DNA of 64,000 nucleotides from Phycisphaerales bacterium. Lineage in GTDB: Bacteria > Planctomycetota > Phycisphaerae > Phycisphaerales > UBA1924. Shown in pieces: positions 7,006 through 17,307 of the stretch; position 1 is the stretch's first letter; every line of letters begins with the position of its first letter. The stretch spans positions 24,302 through 88,301 of the forward strand of contig JAJDDN010000005.1 of the NCBI GenBank assembly GCA_029260295.1, read 5' to 3'. Under the pieces are notes generated by a model. The model was not told the origin of the DNA, ran no database searches, and was given only the letters and a program-made list of their open reading frames with translations. The translations under genes and the position numbers were made by a program.

Positions 7006-7770
7006 TTAGTGGCCGGCGTCTTCTGCTGCGGGCTGATGGGCTGCATCGTCTGCGGCGTGGGTGTTGTGGGTTTCGGTTGGGTCAACGGCACTGAAGAGGC
7101 CGGCGGTCAGGCCGATGCGTGGAACGGCTTGGTTGGCGTCTGGGAGAGCGAGATGGTGGTCGTATCCGAGTTGGGTGAAGAAGTTGTTGATGTCTGCGGC
7201 GTGTTGGTGCTCTGCGTGGTGGTGGTAATGGTCGGTCCAGAAGGCGAGTTCTGAGCCGGCTTCTTCGAGGCCTTGGGCGCGGCGGAACTCGACGATGCCG
7301 AGGCCTGCGGTGTTGAATGTTGGTGCTGGTGAGGAGTCGAAGCGTGCGTCTACGGATGGGGTGTCGAGTCCTTTTCCTGTGCCACCTAGGGCGACTTCGC
7401 CTTCTTTCCATGTGTAGATGCGGTCGCGGGTTTCGAGGTCGATCATGGTGATGCCTAGGAAGAGGCCAACGCAGAAGAGGCAGAAGAGGAGTGCGAAGGT
7501 GTTGAGGGCTTTGTCGTAGCGGAGGCCCATGAAGAACATGCAGACGAGGAGTGCTTTGACTGTGGCGATGGACATGGCACCGATGACATTGATCCACCAT
7601 GGGAGGTGGATATCGAAGGCGTTTTCTACCCAGCTTTCGGCGTTGTAGAACAGCACGGTGGTGAAGGTGAAGAAGAGGAGGATGGCGAGGACGGCGAGCT
7701 GGGTTTGCCAGCTGACGACGCGGTGGCCATGGGCGTGTTCTTCGTGGGTTGTTGTGTCGTGATTGGTCAT
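7006..7770 (-). CDS. ctaF: Cytochrome c oxidase subunit IV (prokaryotic COX4 type) with long C-terminal extension
   Basis: 254 residues. Three membrane helices (about 24-44, 57-80, 91-111) with the family block SIATVKALLVCMFFMGLRYDKALN at residues 67-90 identify the small subunit IV of aa3/caa3 oxidases, which stabilises the complex. The family is usually about 100-120 residues; here a tail of some 140 residues follows the last helix, rich in His, Ala and Asp (HYHHHAEHQH; HNTHAADDAAHQ). The N-terminus is also His-rich. The tail is unique among the subunits seen here and could bind metal, but that is a guess. It lies in the operon after ctaE. Confidence 0.85.
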   Translation of the reverse strand: MTNHDTTTHEEHAHGHRVVSWQTQLAVLAILLFFTFTTVLFYNAESWVENAFDIHLPWWINVIGAMSIATVKALLVCMFFMGLRYDKALNTFALLFCLFCVGLFLGITMIDLETRDRIYTWKEGEVALGGTGKGLDTPSVDARFDSSPAPTFNTAGLGIVEFRRAQGLEEAGSELAFWTDHYHHHAEHQHAADINNFFTQLGYDHHLALPDANQAVPRIGLTAGLFSAVDPTETHNTHAADDAAHQPAAEDAGH

Positions 7771-7827
7771 ATGTGTTCTCTGCGTGCTAACGGTTGTAAG
7801 CGATCAGGGTTCTTAACTTTGGGGGGG

Positions 7828-8532
7828 TTAGTGGATCAGATATAGGAGTGGGAAGAGGAAGATCCAGATGAGGTCGACGATGTGCCAGTAGAGTGCGGAG
7901 TTTTCGACCATGAGGTATTCTGTTGGGCCGTAGGCTTGGTACTTCCATGAGCGGTAGAGGACCCACCCGAGGAGGCAGCCGCCGATGACGACATGGAGTG
8001 CGTGGAGTCCGGTGCCCATGTAGTAGAGGGACCACCAGAGGATTTCGTATGGGCTTTCTGCGAAGGCGTATGAGAAGAAGGTGCCTGGGGCTTTGCCGTC
8101 GCCGAGCTTAACGGAGTACTCGAACTTGAACTTGATGAAGAGAAAGAGTGCGGCACAGATCAGGGTGATAATGAGGTTGATCTTGAGCCATTTTTGTTTA
8201 TTGAGCTGGGCACAGCGTACTGCTGAGGCCGCGGTCCAGGAGGAGACGAGGAGAACGACGGTGTTGCCTGCTCCGAATCTCCAGTCGAGGTGGTGCGAGC
8301 CGTTGGACCATGCTTCTGGGTACATCATGCGGAAGACTGCGTAGGCACAGAAGATCCCCGCGAAGAGGAGGACTTCTGTGGTGAGGAAGAGCCACATGCC
8401 GAACTTTGAGGCGTCGAAGTCGTCATCGCGTGTACGGAAGTGCGCGGCGAATGGACGATTGCGCCAGTGGGTTGGGTGGTTGGCGATGTGCGCCGGTGCT
8501 GGTGTTGTGTCTGCATCGAGTGTTGTTTGCAT
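7828..8532 (-). CDS. ctaE: Cytochrome c oxidase subunit III
   Basis: 234 residues with five predicted helices. Typical subunit III blocks are present: FGMWLFLTTEVLLFAGIFCAY (about residues 45-65), the Glu-containing helix motif, GTGLHALHVVIGGCLLGW (about 172-190) and YWHIVDLIWIFLFPLLYL at the C-terminus. It has no redox centre; it stabilises subunit I and the proton-uptake path. The gene lies between ctaD and ctaF in the leftward operon. Confidence 0.93.
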   Translation of the reverse strand: MQTTLDADTTPAPAHIANHPTHWRNRPFAAHFRTRDDDFDASKFGMWLFLTTEVLLFAGIFCAYAVFRMMYPEAWSNGSHHLDWRFGAGNTVVLLVSSWTAASAVRCAQLNKQKWLKINLIITLICAALFLFIKFKFEYSVKLGDGKAPGTFFSYAFAESPYEILWWSLYYMGTGLHALHVVIGGCLLGWVLYRSWKYQAYGPTEYLMVENSALYWHIVDLIWIFLFPLLYLIH

Positions 8533-8567
8533 ATCGGTTGCTCCGTGTCAGTCTGTCTGTTGCTCGA

Positions 8568-10331
8568 TCAGTGACTCGATGGGTTTTCGGGGAGTGGATA
8601 GTCTTTTGGATCCCAGTGCGGGGGGACGACTTTATCGAAGTCGTATGGGCCGTGGGTGACGATGGGTTCGTGGTGGAAGTTGTGCTCGATTGGTGGGGAT
8701 TCTGTTTCCCATTCGAGGGTGAGTCCGCCCCACGGGTTCGGTGGTGCTTTGTCGCCTGCGATGAGAGACACGATGAATGTCCCCAGGTGGACGAGGAATC
8801 CGAGGAGGAGTATCCATGAGCCGTAGGTTGAGATCATGTGGAGTGTTTGGAACTCATCGACATAGTTGGCGTAGCGGCGAGGCATGCCTTGTGTGCCGAG
8901 GAAGAACTGTGTGAAGAAGGTGAGATTGAACCCGATGAATACGAGTACGGTGCCTGTCATGGCTCCTTTTTCGCTGTACATCTTTCCGAACATCTTTGGC
9001 CACCAGTGATGGAGGCCGCCCATGAATGCCATGACGGTGCCGCCCATCATGGTGTAGTGGAAGTGTGCGACGACATAGTAGGTGTCGTGGAGGTGGAGGT
9101 CGGTAGCGAGGGTCGCCAGCGGGAGGCCTGTGAGTCCGCCGATGGAGAAGGTGAAGAGGAAGATGAGGCCGTAGAGCATTGGTGTGTTGATTGCGATCGA
9201 GCCCTTGTAGAGGGTTGCGATCCAGTTGAACACCTTGATAGCTGTTGGGATTGCGACGAGGAAGGTGAGTCCTGAGAAGAGGACTGCTGCGAGTTCGCCC
9301 ATGGCGGTGAAGATGTGGTGACCCCATACGAGGAATGACACGGCGGCAATACCTAGGGAACTGAACGCGATTGCTCGGTAGCCGAAGATATGTTTGCGTG
9401 AGTGGACTGCGAGTAGTTCTGATACGATGCCCATTCCTGGGAGGATCATTACATAAACCACGGGGTGGGAATAGAACCAGAAGAAGTGTTGATAGAGGAC
9501 GGGATCTCCGCCCATTGAGGGATCGAAGATACCGATGTGCATGACGCGTTCGAAGACTAGGAGGAGGAGTGTGATGCCGACAACGGGGGTCGCGAGGACC
9601 TGGATGATTGCGGTGGCGTAGACGCCCCAGATGAAGAGGGGCATGTCGAACCAGCCCATTCCTGGTGCTCTGAGTTTGTGTACGGTGACGACGAAGTTCA
9701 TGCCTGTGAGGATTGATGAGAACCCGAGGATGAATGCGGCGAGGATCATGAGAACCACGCGCCAGTGGTCGGCGTCGGTGGTTGTTGAATAGGGCGTGTA
9801 GAAGGTCCAGCCGGTATCGACGCCCCCCAGCAGGATCGAGAAGACCCCAAAGAGACACCCTATGACATAGATGTACCAGCTTAATAGGTTAAGTCGCGGG
9901 AAGGCGACATCCTTGGCCCCCAGCATGATCGGTAGGAAGAAGTTTCCGAGCGATGCGGGGATCGACGGGATGATGAACATGAAGACCATGATCGCGCCGT
10001 GGAGGGTGAAGATTCGGTTGTAGACTTCATTGGCGTTTTTGGCGCCCATGATGTTTGTGAGGCCTGCGAGTCGTTCGCCGGTGGTGTACTGGATCATTTC
10101 CCCGGCTTCGTTCATTGTTTCAACGGTGCGGACGGGGTCGAGGAGTTCGTAGCGGACAGCGAGCGCGGAGACGCCGCCTAGGAAGAACATGAAGAGGACG
10201 GCGACGAGGTACATGACACCGATTTTTTTGTGATCAACGGTGGACATCCACTGCCAGACTTTGGAGAGGACTCCGGGAGGGCCGTCGAAGTATGATTCAC
10301 CTTCGTGATGTGCGTGGTCTGTGCTGCTCAT
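8568..10331 (-). CDS. ctaD: Cytochrome c oxidase subunit I, A2-type heme-copper oxidase
   Basis: 587 residues with at least 12 helices. It is the catalytic subunit carrying heme a, heme a3 and CuB. The CuB/Tyr cross-link motif reads WFYSHPVVY, the YS-containing form of A2-type oxidases, instead of the Glu-containing GHPEVY of A1 enzymes. The HHIFTAMGE block and the heme ligand motif [12 protein letters not shown] are intact. A2-type enzymes are typical partners of alternative complex III, which is encoded upstream in the same operon. The start codon overlaps the end of ctaC, showing tight coupling. Confidence 0.95.
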   Translation of the reverse strand: MSSTDHAHHEGESYFDGPPGVLSKVWQWMSTVDHKKIGVMYLVAVLFMFFLGGVSALAVRYELLDPVRTVETMNEAGEMIQYTTGERLAGLTNIMGAKNANEVYNRIFTLHGAIMVFMFIIPSIPASLGNFFLPIMLGAKDVAFPRLNLLSWYIYVIGCLFGVFSILLGGVDTGWTFYTPYSTTTDADHWRVVLMILAAFILGFSSILTGMNFVVTVHKLRAPGMGWFDMPLFIWGVYATAIIQVLATPVVGITLLLLVFERVMHIGIFDPSMGGDPVLYQHFFWFYSHPVVYVMILPGMGIVSELLAVHSRKHIFGYRAIAFSSLGIAAVSFLVWGHHIFTAMGELAAVLFSGLTFLVAIPTAIKVFNWIATLYKGSIAINTPMLYGLIFLFTFSIGGLTGLPLATLATDLHLHDTYYVVAHFHYTMMGGTVMAFMGGLHHWWPKMFGKMYSEKGAMTGTVLVFIGFNLTFFTQFFLGTQGMPRRYANYVDEFQTLHMISTYGSWILLLGFLVHLGTFIVSLIAGDKAPPNPWGGLTLEWETESPPIEHNFHHEPIVTHGPYDFDKVVPPHWDPKDYPLPENPSSH

Positions 10332-11518
10332 TAGCCTTCGCTCCCGGCGGAATCGTCCGCTTGCTGATTGTCTTCGCCTGACTCAGATGCGTTTGGATTG
10401 CGGTCTGAGAGGGATTGGATGTACATGATGAGGCCGTGGATTTCGTCTTCGCTGAGTTGTCCCTGGAATGCAGGCATTGAGGGGACAAATCCGGAGACGA
10501 CCTTGGCGTTTGGATCGAGGATTGATTCTCGGTAGTAGTTATCGTCGCGCATGACGCTTTGGCCGTTGGCGAGGGCGGCTTCGTAGCCGAAGCCGAATCC
10601 GTTGCCTGATGACCATGTTGGGCCGGTGCCTGGTGTGCCGTCTACGGAGTGGCAGATTTTACACATGGTTTTGTAGAGCGATTCGCCTAGGACGACTGGG
10701 TCCTTATCTTGGCCCCACTCTTTGATTTTGGCGTCGTAGGTTTCTTGTGGGACGACCCGGAGGGTGGCGGCCATGCGGGAGTGTTCGTCGCCGCAGTATT
10801 CGGCGCAGAAGATCCACATGTCGCGTCCTGGGATTTGCATCATGGATGATGTGTCGAGGACTGAGTCTGAGTCGCGGAGCTTTGGTGTGTGGAATGCGTA
10901 TCCGGTGTAGCGGTTTGGGATGACATCCATCTTTGTGCGGAACTCTGGGATCCAGAAGGAGTGGATGACATCTTGGGAGTTCATTCTGAGGCTGACGGCG
11001 GTGTCTTCTGGGACATAGAAGACTGGGTATTCGAGGCCTTTGGTTTCCATCCATGGATCGGTTGATCCTGCTTCGAGCTGGGCCATGTTGCTTTCGAAAG
11101 AAAGGAAGTTGGTTTCTGGGGAGGAGGCACCGTTTGGGTATGTGACTTTCCATGCCCATTTCCATGCGTCAACTTTGAGTTCCATGGCTGCGTCTGGGGC
11201 GACCATTTTCATTGCATAGCCTCGGACACCTAGGACGAACATGACGAGCATGGATGCCGAGGGGATGACGGTCCAGAGGATTTCGATATTGAGATTGTGG
11301 CTTGGGGATGGCTTTGCGGGGACGCCTGGGCGCCGGCGGTAGATGATGACGAAGGCGACCATCAATCCCATGAGAAGGACGAAGAAGAAGGCGGAGAACC
11401 ATGTGATCATCATGAAGAGGCCGTCGGACCAGGCCGCGGCTTCTGAGGCACCGTGGTCCCCGAAGATCATTTTCTGAAAGAATGGCATATTGGCGCTTGC
11501 GAGCGTCGGCGTATTCAT
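10331..11518 (-). CDS. ctaC: Cytochrome c oxidase subunit II with fused cytochrome c (caa3 type)
   Basis: 395 residues. Two membrane helices (about 35-60 and 80-100) precede a cupredoxin domain with the complete CuA site: His186, Cys238, Glu240, Cys242, His246 and Met249 ([12 protein letters not shown]). A C-terminal cytochrome c domain carries one heme motif, CKICH at 286-290, and a distal Met in a segment like VPSMPAFQG. CuA takes electrons from the fused or a soluble cytochrome c and passes them to subunit I. There is no lipobox at the N-terminus. The ATG overlaps the stop of the sco gene (ATGA). Confidence 0.95.
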   Translation of the reverse strand: MNTPTLASANMPFFQKMIFGDHGASEAAAWSDGLFMMITWFSAFFFVLLMGLMVAFVIIYRRRPGVPAKPSPSHNLNIEILWTVIPSASMLVMFVLGVRGYAMKMVAPDAAMELKVDAWKWAWKVTYPNGASSPETNFLSFESNMAQLEAGSTDPWMETKGLEYPVFYVPEDTAVSLRMNSQDVIHSFWIPEFRTKMDVIPNRYTGYAFHTPKLRDSDSVLDTSSMMQIPGRDMWIFCAEYCGDEHSRMAATLRVVPQETYDAKIKEWGQDKDPVVLGESLYKTMCKICHSVDGTPGTGPTWSSGNGFGFGYEAALANGQSVMRDDNYYRESILDPNAKVVSGFVPSMPAFQGQLSEDEIHGLIMYIQSLSDRNPNASESGEDNQQADDSAGSEG

Positions 11519-12456
11519 GACATCTGCCCCGGGGCTGCGTCGGCGATGGTGCCGACGGTTGTTGATGAACTTGTATTGATGGTTTGATGACTTGCTGCGA
11601 GCTTCTTTTTCCGGCGTTTGGATTCGCCGAGGAAGAGGAGCCCGATTGTTGTGAACAGTATTGCGGCACCGAGGAGTGCCCCGACTTGCATGACTCTGAA
11701 GGCTACGAGGGAGTAGGACCCTGCGAGGGGGTCGTAGCGGTAGCAGAAGTGGAGGATTCGGTCGCCGAGGCTTGCTGCGATTTTGCCTTGGGAGGCGTCG
11801 AGGAGTGTGAGTTTGAGTTGATCTGCTGGGTAGTCGTAGCCGTAGATGTAGCGGGTGAGTTTACCCTTTGGGGAGATGGCCATGAGTGAGATTGGGTGGG
11901 CGTATTCGCCTCCTGCGATCTCGTTGAACTCGAAGCCGATGCTTGCGGTGATTGCTTCGATGGATTCTTTGGAGCCGGTGAAGAACTCGATGCCTCTGCG
12001 GGCGGCGGGGTTTGTTTTTGCTCTGGTGTAGGTGCCTATGAAGTCTTCGCGTTTGTTGAGTGCTTGGGTGGTGCCTTCGCGGTGATCGAAGCTGATTACG
12101 AGGACTCGGTAGTCTTCGCCGACGGTGTAGTCGAGCTCGTTGATGGTGTTACTGAGGGCCCGGAGGACTGTTGGGCAGACGATTGGGCATTCGTAGTAGA
12201 CGAGGGCGAGGACTGTTGGTTTGTCGTCGAGGAAGTATTGTGCGAGGGCGACTTCTTTGCCATCGGCGGTGGTGAAGACGGCGTCCATCGGGAGCTTGGC
12301 GCCTTGGGACTCGACGAGGTCAACGCCGTTGAGCTGGCGGACTTGGTCTTTGTCGAGGATTGTTTGGGAGTGAGCTGAGGGTGCAAGCAGAGCGATCGCC
12401 GTCGCTGTGAGAGTGAGGAGCGTGGTGATCGGGTTGTGCTTGGCGGTGTGGCTCAT
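11515..12456 (-). CDS. sco: SCO1/SenC family copper chaperone
   Basis: 313 residues. A signal peptide (about 1-30, ending AHSQ) leads to a thioredoxin-like domain with the copper-binding CPIVCP motif (YYECPIVCPTVL) and a conserved His in GEYAHPISL. A membrane helix near the C-terminus (VGALLGAAILFTTIGLLFLG) is followed by a basic tail. SCO proteins deliver copper to the CuA site of subunit II, encoded next in the operon with a 4-base overlap. I start the gene at 12456; the frame is open to 12591, but that would overlap the preceding gene. Confidence 0.9.
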   Translation of the reverse strand: MSHTAKHNPITTLLTLTATAIALLAPSAHSQTILDKDQVRQLNGVDLVESQGAKLPMDAVFTTADGKEVALAQYFLDDKPTVLALVYYECPIVCPTVLRALSNTINELDYTVGEDYRVLVISFDHREGTTQALNKREDFIGTYTRAKTNPAARRGIEFFTGSKESIEAITASIGFEFNEIAGGEYAHPISLMAISPKGKLTRYIYGYDYPADQLKLTLLDASQGKIAASLGDRILHFCYRYDPLAGSYSLVAFRVMQVGALLGAAILFTTIGLLFLGESKRRKKKLAASHQTINTSSSTTVGTIADAAPGQMS

Positions 12457-12467
12457 ATTTAGGGGGG

Positions 12468-12809
12468 TTAGTTGCTTGCGTATTCTGCGATGACTTGGTC
12501 GATAGCGTTGTCGAGTGGTTGGTGTGCTGTGGTGTCGTTGACCCAGCCGTAGGAGTTGAGTGACTCGATGGATGCTTGTTTGGCTTCCCATGTCGGCCCT
12601 GAGATCGCGGTTGTTTCATTGATTTCGGCGCGGTAGTTTGACATGAAGTTGTCAAAGTATGCGACGAGGATGAAGATGACGGCGAGTACACCGAGCACCA
12701 TGATGATGAGGGTGATGCCGAGGGCCTTTGGTGAGGCAACTTGGGCGTGTGCCTCTTGCGGGGCTGCGTCTTGTGAATGATCGTGGAATGCGTCTGGCTG
12801 GTCGGTCAT
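12468..12809 (-). CDS. Small single-helix membrane protein in the act-cta operon
   Basis: 113 residues with a His/Ala-rich N-terminus, one membrane helix at about 28-50 (ALGITLIIMVLGVLAVIFILVAYF) and a soluble tail. AGGA stands 7-10 bases before the ATG. I do not recognise a family. Its place between actF and sco suggests a minor subunit of the complex III-oxidase supercomplex or an assembly protein. Confidence 0.6.
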   Translation of the reverse strand: MTDQPDAFHDHSQDAAPQEAHAQVASPKALGITLIIMVLGVLAVIFILVAYFDNFMSNYRAEINETTAISGPTWEAKQASIESLNSYGWVNDTTAHQPLDNAIDQVIAEYASN

Positions 12810-12862
12810 GATTATTTCCTTACTGGAAGGGCTGTCTTTGGTGCTCTTTGAAACGGTATTAC

Positions 12863-14197
12863 TTAGACATAATTTTTATGGCCGAGTGCTTCGTGGAGCA
12901 TTGGGTCTTTGGTTGGGATGAGTGGTGACTTGGTGATTTTGCCGCAGACGAACCAGCCGAAGATCATGACGACCCCGAGAGCTCCGGCGGCGTGGATGAG
13001 CATGCCTGGGACCGATGGCGCGGTGGCGGCTGCGTCGTTGATGTTGAGCATGGGGAGGATGATCCAGGCCATGTCCAGGGCGATCATGAGGATCAGGTAG
13101 ATACCCATGAGGGAGAGCAGTTTGGGGCTGCGTTTGATCGGACGCCAGATGAGCACGAGGAATGGTGCTGCGAAGTGTCCGATGAGCATGAGCTTGAAGA
13201 GCCAATCGAAGCCCATGGCTCGGCGTGCGGTGAAGAACATTGTTTCTTCGGGGATGTTTGCGTACCAAATCAGGAAGTACTGGGAGAAGGAGACATAGGC
13301 CCAGAAGACGATGAAGGCGAAGACGAGCTTGCCCAGGTCGTGGAAGTGTTCTTCGGTGACGACGCCTTGGAGCTTGCCGGCGGATTTGACGAGGGTCATG
13401 ATGATGGCGACTGCGGATGCTGAACCGAGGGCACAGGAGGCGAAGAAGTAGACGCCCCACATGGTGGAGAAGAAGCGGTAGTCGAGGGACATGAGGAAAT
13501 CGAATGCGCAGAAGGTTGCGGAGAATGCGAAGATGGGGATGCCGAAGCTGGACCACCAGCGGGCTTTGCGGCCCAGGGTGCGGTCGCCGGTTTCATCGGC
13601 TTTGCGAGACCATCCAAGGAGCATTTGTGAGAGGCCGATCCAGCAGATCGCGTAGATAAGAACGCGGACGAGGAGGAATGGGCCGTTGAGGTATGGGGCT
13701 TTGACTTCTAGGAGGTGGTTGCCCTGACGGACTGCGGGGTCGAGCCAGGTGAGGAGTACGCCGCCCATGGCGACTTCGATGATGGCGATGACGATGAGGC
13801 AGAGTGCGGGGATCCAGACGAGGGATGCGAGGTTCTCGAACTGGCGGCGGAGGGTGATGGACCAGCCGGCGTTGAGTGCGTGGAAGACCATTGTCCAGAA
13901 GAGTGATCCCAGGGAGATTGCGAGGATGGTGAAGACACCGATCTCGATTCCTGCGAGTGCGTGCTTGAAGCTGATGGAGAAGATGCCGATGGCGGCGACG
14001 ACGAGCATGAGGAGCCCGACGACGAGCATCGGGCGGCCGATTTTGGCGGCGGCCGATGCTGGGAGGTTGATGTTATCTTCGTGCATGCGCGCATCTTTGG
14101 CGAAGGACTCAAGGCGGTGGGCCCATTGCTGGTCGCTGACGGCGGTGATGTCTGGCGCGGGATGGTTTGCGGCTATCTGGTTTATAGATTGGCTCAT
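12863..14197 (-). CDS. actF: Alternative complex III subunit ActF (quinol:cytochrome c oxidoreductase membrane subunit)
   Basis: 444 residues with about ten membrane helices. It is a paralogue-like relative of ActC within the NrfD superfamily but has its own blocks, such as GSLFWTMVFHALNAGWSITLRRQFENL and FSQYFLIWYANIPEETMFF. In alternative complex III, ActF is an integral membrane subunit with possible proton paths. Its ATG overlaps the TGA of actE (ATGA). The operon order actA-B-C-D-E-F is the standard one. Confidence 0.9.
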   Translation of the reverse strand: MSQSINQIAANHPAPDITAVSDQQWAHRLESFAKDARMHEDNINLPASAAAKIGRPMLVVGLLMLVVAAIGIFSISFKHALAGIEIGVFTILAISLGSLFWTMVFHALNAGWSITLRRQFENLASLVWIPALCLIVIAIIEVAMGGVLLTWLDPAVRQGNHLLEVKAPYLNGPFLLVRVLIYAICWIGLSQMLLGWSRKADETGDRTLGRKARWWSSFGIPIFAFSATFCAFDFLMSLDYRFFSTMWGVYFFASCALGSASAVAIIMTLVKSAGKLQGVVTEEHFHDLGKLVFAFIVFWAYVSFSQYFLIWYANIPEETMFFTARRAMGFDWLFKLMLIGHFAAPFLVLIWRPIKRSPKLLSLMGIYLILMIALDMAWIILPMLNINDAAATAPSVPGMLIHAAGALGVVMIFGWFVCGKITKSPLIPTKDPMLHEALGHKNYV

Positions 14198-15012
14198 TGG
14201 TCTCCCCCATTGTTTGCTACAGGTGGGTTCCCGATTTGGGAACGGGTTGCTGAGTCGAGGGTTGATGGGTCAACATTTTGAGCGGTCTGGAGGACGCGGA
14301 GGTAGGCGACGATTGCCCAGGCGTCTTGTTCGTTGATTGCGTGCTTGTAGGAGGGCATGCGGATGGTGCCGTCTGGGGTGTAGAGGCCGTCGCGGATGAT
14401 GGTGAAGAGGTAGCCGTCTTTGCCGCCGTCTTGGGTGCGGTCTTGGAAGCGTGGGTCTGCGGCGAGGTTTGCCGGTGCGATGGCCCAGAGTTTACCGACG
14501 GTGCCTGAGTCTCCGCCTTGGCCGTCGTAGCCGTGGCACATGGAGCAGTAGATGTCGAAGCGTTCTTGGCCTCGGTTGATGAGGTCGATGTTCATTTTGA
14601 CGGGCATGCGGTCGAGGTACTGCGGGGTTTCGGCGTTCTGTGAACCTGAGACCAGGCCGAAGTAGAAGGACTCGTCGCCTTTGAGCATTGCGGCTCTGTC
14701 GGAGACGATTTTGGAGGCCCAGGCGGTGTCGCCGAGGTTTGTGGTGTCGTGGGTGGAGGTGCCGAAGGGGATTGTGCCTTCGACAAGATCGCGGTTGGTG
14801 CGGCCGTCAACGAAGAACTCGGACTCAGACTGAGGCTTGAGCTTTGGTTGGTAGTCCATGTCTGGGAAGAAGCGGCGTGGGGGCTTGTCGGTGCGGTCGC
14901 CTCGGCAGCCGGCGAGGGTGCCCATCGTTGACCCAAGCATCACAACACCCAGGAGCATGGTGAGCCCCTTGGTTGCGATGGTTCGTGATTTTGTGTGTGT
15001 ACTTTTCATCAT
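14194..15012 (-). CDS. actE: Alternative complex III subunit ActE, monoheme cytochrome c lipoprotein
   Basis: 272 residues. A lipoprotein-type signal (MLLGVVMLGSTMGTLAGC) gives a lipid anchor at the Cys about 35 residues in. One heme c motif, CSMCH, lies in YCSMCHGYDGQGGDSG, and a distal Met lies in TIRMPSYKH. It is the electron exit subunit of the complex. Two adjacent ATG codons (15012, 15009) follow AGGAAT; the second has the better spacing, and an earlier in-frame start at 15042 would overlap actD. Confidence 0.9.
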   Translation of the reverse strand: MMKSTHTKSRTIATKGLTMLLGVVMLGSTMGTLAGCRGDRTDKPPRRFFPDMDYQPKLKPQSESEFFVDGRTNRDLVEGTIPFGTSTHDTTNLGDTAWASKIVSDRAAMLKGDESFYFGLVSGSQNAETPQYLDRMPVKMNIDLINRGQERFDIYCSMCHGYDGQGGDSGTVGKLWAIAPANLAADPRFQDRTQDGGKDGYLFTIIRDGLYTPDGTIRMPSYKHAINEQDAWAIVAYLRVLQTAQNVDPSTLDSATRSQIGNPPVANNGGDQ

Positions 15013-15038
15013 ATTCCTAGGTATGAACTTTGGGTTGC

Positions 15039-15665
15039 TCAATCTTCGTCCTCGATGAGTGCGATTTCCGAGCCGCCGGCTTTTTCAAGCAGGGCACGGG
15101 TTGTGCTTGGGTCAAACTTTGGGTCGTCGGATTCGATACAGATGATGAAACGGTTGTCGGAGACTTTGTAGAAGCGTTCGTGGCTGAAGAGGGGGTGGTG
15201 GAAGCGTGGGAGGCCGTTGAGTGCGAGCATCCCGAAGATGCAGGTGAATGCGGTCAGTAGGACACCGAGTTCGAACATGATGGGGACGAATGGTTCCCAT
15301 GCTTCGAAGGGCTTTCCTTGGACGACTGTTGGGTAGAGATAGGCTGTGGTGCCCCACTGGAGGATGATGGCGATGATGACGCCGGTGATTGCGGCGCCGC
15401 CTGCCATGAGGGGGAGTTTGGTTGTTTTCATGCCCATCGCGGTTTCGATGTCGTGGATGGGGAATGGTGTGTGGACATCCCACTTGGAGTATCCCGCGTC
15501 ACGGACCATCTCTGCGGCGTGGTAGACCTTTGGAGTTTCGTGGAACTCGGCGACCATGCCGTAGACCCGGTTGCCCGATTCTGAGACATACTTTGGTGCG
15601 GGTTTGCGGAAGACCATTGGGAAGTAGTCTGCGGCAAATGAGATCAGTTCTTTAATGTTTGGCAT
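15039..15665 (-). CDS. actD: Alternative complex III subunit ActD (DUF3341)
   Basis: 208 residues. The block VYGMVAEFHETPKVYHAAEMVRDAGYSKWDVHTPFPIH (residues 34-70) is the DUF3341 signature of ActD. Two membrane helices follow (about 83-103, 126-150), and the C-terminal segment resembles a small regulatory fold (FIICIESDDPKFD). It has no cofactor. It lies between actC and actE. Confidence 0.92.
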   Translation of the reverse strand: MPNIKELISFAADYFPMVFRKPAPKYVSESGNRVYGMVAEFHETPKVYHAAEMVRDAGYSKWDVHTPFPIHDIETAMGMKTTKLPLMAGGAAITGVIIAIILQWGTTAYLYPTVVQGKPFEAWEPFVPIMFELGVLLTAFTCIFGMLALNGLPRFHHPLFSHERFYKVSDNRFIICIESDDPKFDPSTTRALLEKAGGSEIALIEDED

Positions 15666-15681
15666 TGTTTGATCTCCTTCC

Positions 15682-17262
15682 TTAGTGGTCGTCGTGGGTG
15701 TGTGATTGTGGCATGACTACTTTGAGTTCAGCCAGTGCGAATACTGGGAGGAACTTGAGGAACAGCAGGAACAGCGTCATGAAGATGCCGCAGGAGCCGA
15801 CGAAGGTGAGGATGTCTACCCATGTTGGGAAGAACATGTGCCATTCGCCTGGGAGGAACGCACGGTGGATCGAGGTGACGATGATCACGAAGCGTTCGAA
15901 CCACATGCCTACGGTGACGAAGGAGGCGACGATCCAGATGACTAATGGATTCTGACGCATCTTGCGGAACCAGAAGAGCTGGGGGGTAGCGACATTGCAG
16001 AAAATCATGGTCCAGTAGGCCCACCAGTATGGTGCCTTGGCTGGGTTGACTCTGTTGTTTGCGAAGACGGAGAACTCGAACTCGTTGCCTGAGTACCAGG
16101 CGATGAAGAACTCCATGCCGTAGGCGAAGCCGACCATGGTGCCTGTCAGGAGCAGGATTTTGGCCATGTTTTCGAGGTGGCGTTTGGTGAGGAGGTCGGA
16201 GAAGTTTGGCAAGATGAGCCGGAGTGGGATCATGAGCCAGAGGACCATCGCGAAGCCGCCGAAGACGGCACCGGCGACGAAGTATGGCGGGAAGATGGTG
16301 GTGTGCCAGCCTGGGATGATCGAGGTTGCAAAGTCAAAGGACACGATCGAGTGCACGGAGAGCACGAGTGGTGTCGAGATACCGGCAAGGATGAGGTAGG
16401 CTTTTTCGTAGCGGTGCCAGTGACGGGAGGAGAATCTCCATCCGAGTGACATGATGCCATAGATGAGTACGCGGATCTGGTCTGGCTTGGGGAGTTGGGG
16501 AACGATGATGTCGTTGCCGATCGGCATCGGGATGGCCATCGGGCGGGAGACGCCCTTGGTCAGACGCATGTAGGCGCGGTCGCGGAGGGTGGCGACATCG
16601 GGGATCATGCCCATGTACCAGAAGAGGAGGGAGACGGTGGCGTAGGTTGAAACAGCGAACACATCCCAGAGGAGTGGTGAGCGGAAGTTTGGCCAGATGC
16701 CGTTGGAGTTTGGGATTGGTGCGAGGAACCATGCGAACCAGACGCGTCCGACATGGATACCCGGGAAGATACCGGCACAGACCACCGCGAAGATGGTCAT
16801 GGCTTCTGCGGATCTATTTACTGCTGTACGCCAGTTTTGTTTGAGGAGGCAGAGGATCGCGGAGATGAGGGTACCGGCGTGGCCGATACCGATCCAGAAC
16901 ACGAAGTTGGTGATGTCCCACGCCCAGTCGACCTGGTTGTTGAGACCCCAGACGCCTACGCCTGTGATGATGAGGTAGAGGATCATCCCGGTGCCGAGTG
17001 CGGCGATGGATGAGGTGATTGTCAGAGCAGCGAGCCAGGGCTTTGGCATCTTGGCTTCGGCGTACCCGCAGACGATGTTGGTGACATCCTCGAAGGAGCG
17101 ATCGCCTAGGACGCATGGTGCGCGTTTGCCGGTGTCTTCTGAGAGCGTGCCGTCGTCGCTGGTCCCCGGGATGAGGGGGGTTGAACGCGCAACGGGTTGC
17201 TCGCCGGGCTGGAGCCCGTGCATGCGTCGGGCTAATGATTCGTCAGGTTGGATTGCACTCAT
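15682..17262 (-). CDS. actC: Alternative complex III subunit ActC (NrfD/PsrC-like)
   Basis: 526 residues with about ten membrane helices of the NrfD/polysulfide-reductase type. Family blocks include [61 protein letters not shown] and [23 protein letters not shown]. ActC forms the likely quinol-binding site next to the iron-sulfur part of ActB. It starts 45 bases after actB. Confidence 0.93.
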   Translation of the reverse strand: MSAIQPDESLARRMHGLQPGEQPVARSTPLIPGTSDDGTLSEDTGKRAPCVLGDRSFEDVTNIVCGYAEAKMPKPWLAALTITSSIAALGTGMILYLIITGVGVWGLNNQVDWAWDITNFVFWIGIGHAGTLISAILCLLKQNWRTAVNRSAEAMTIFAVVCAGIFPGIHVGRVWFAWFLAPIPNSNGIWPNFRSPLLWDVFAVSTYATVSLLFWYMGMIPDVATLRDRAYMRLTKGVSRPMAIPMPIGNDIIVPQLPKPDQIRVLIYGIMSLGWRFSSRHWHRYEKAYLILAGISTPLVLSVHSIVSFDFATSIIPGWHTTIFPPYFVAGAVFGGFAMVLWLMIPLRLILPNFSDLLTKRHLENMAKILLLTGTMVGFAYGMEFFIAWYSGNEFEFSVFANNRVNPAKAPYWWAYWTMIFCNVATPQLFWFRKMRQNPLVIWIVASFVTVGMWFERFVIIVTSIHRAFLPGEWHMFFPTWVDILTFVGSCGIFMTLFLLFLKFLPVFALAELKVVMPQSHTHDDH

Positions 17263-17307
17263 GGTTGAGTAATCTCCGCAGCATTGATGCTGCTTTATGA
17301 TGCTAAA

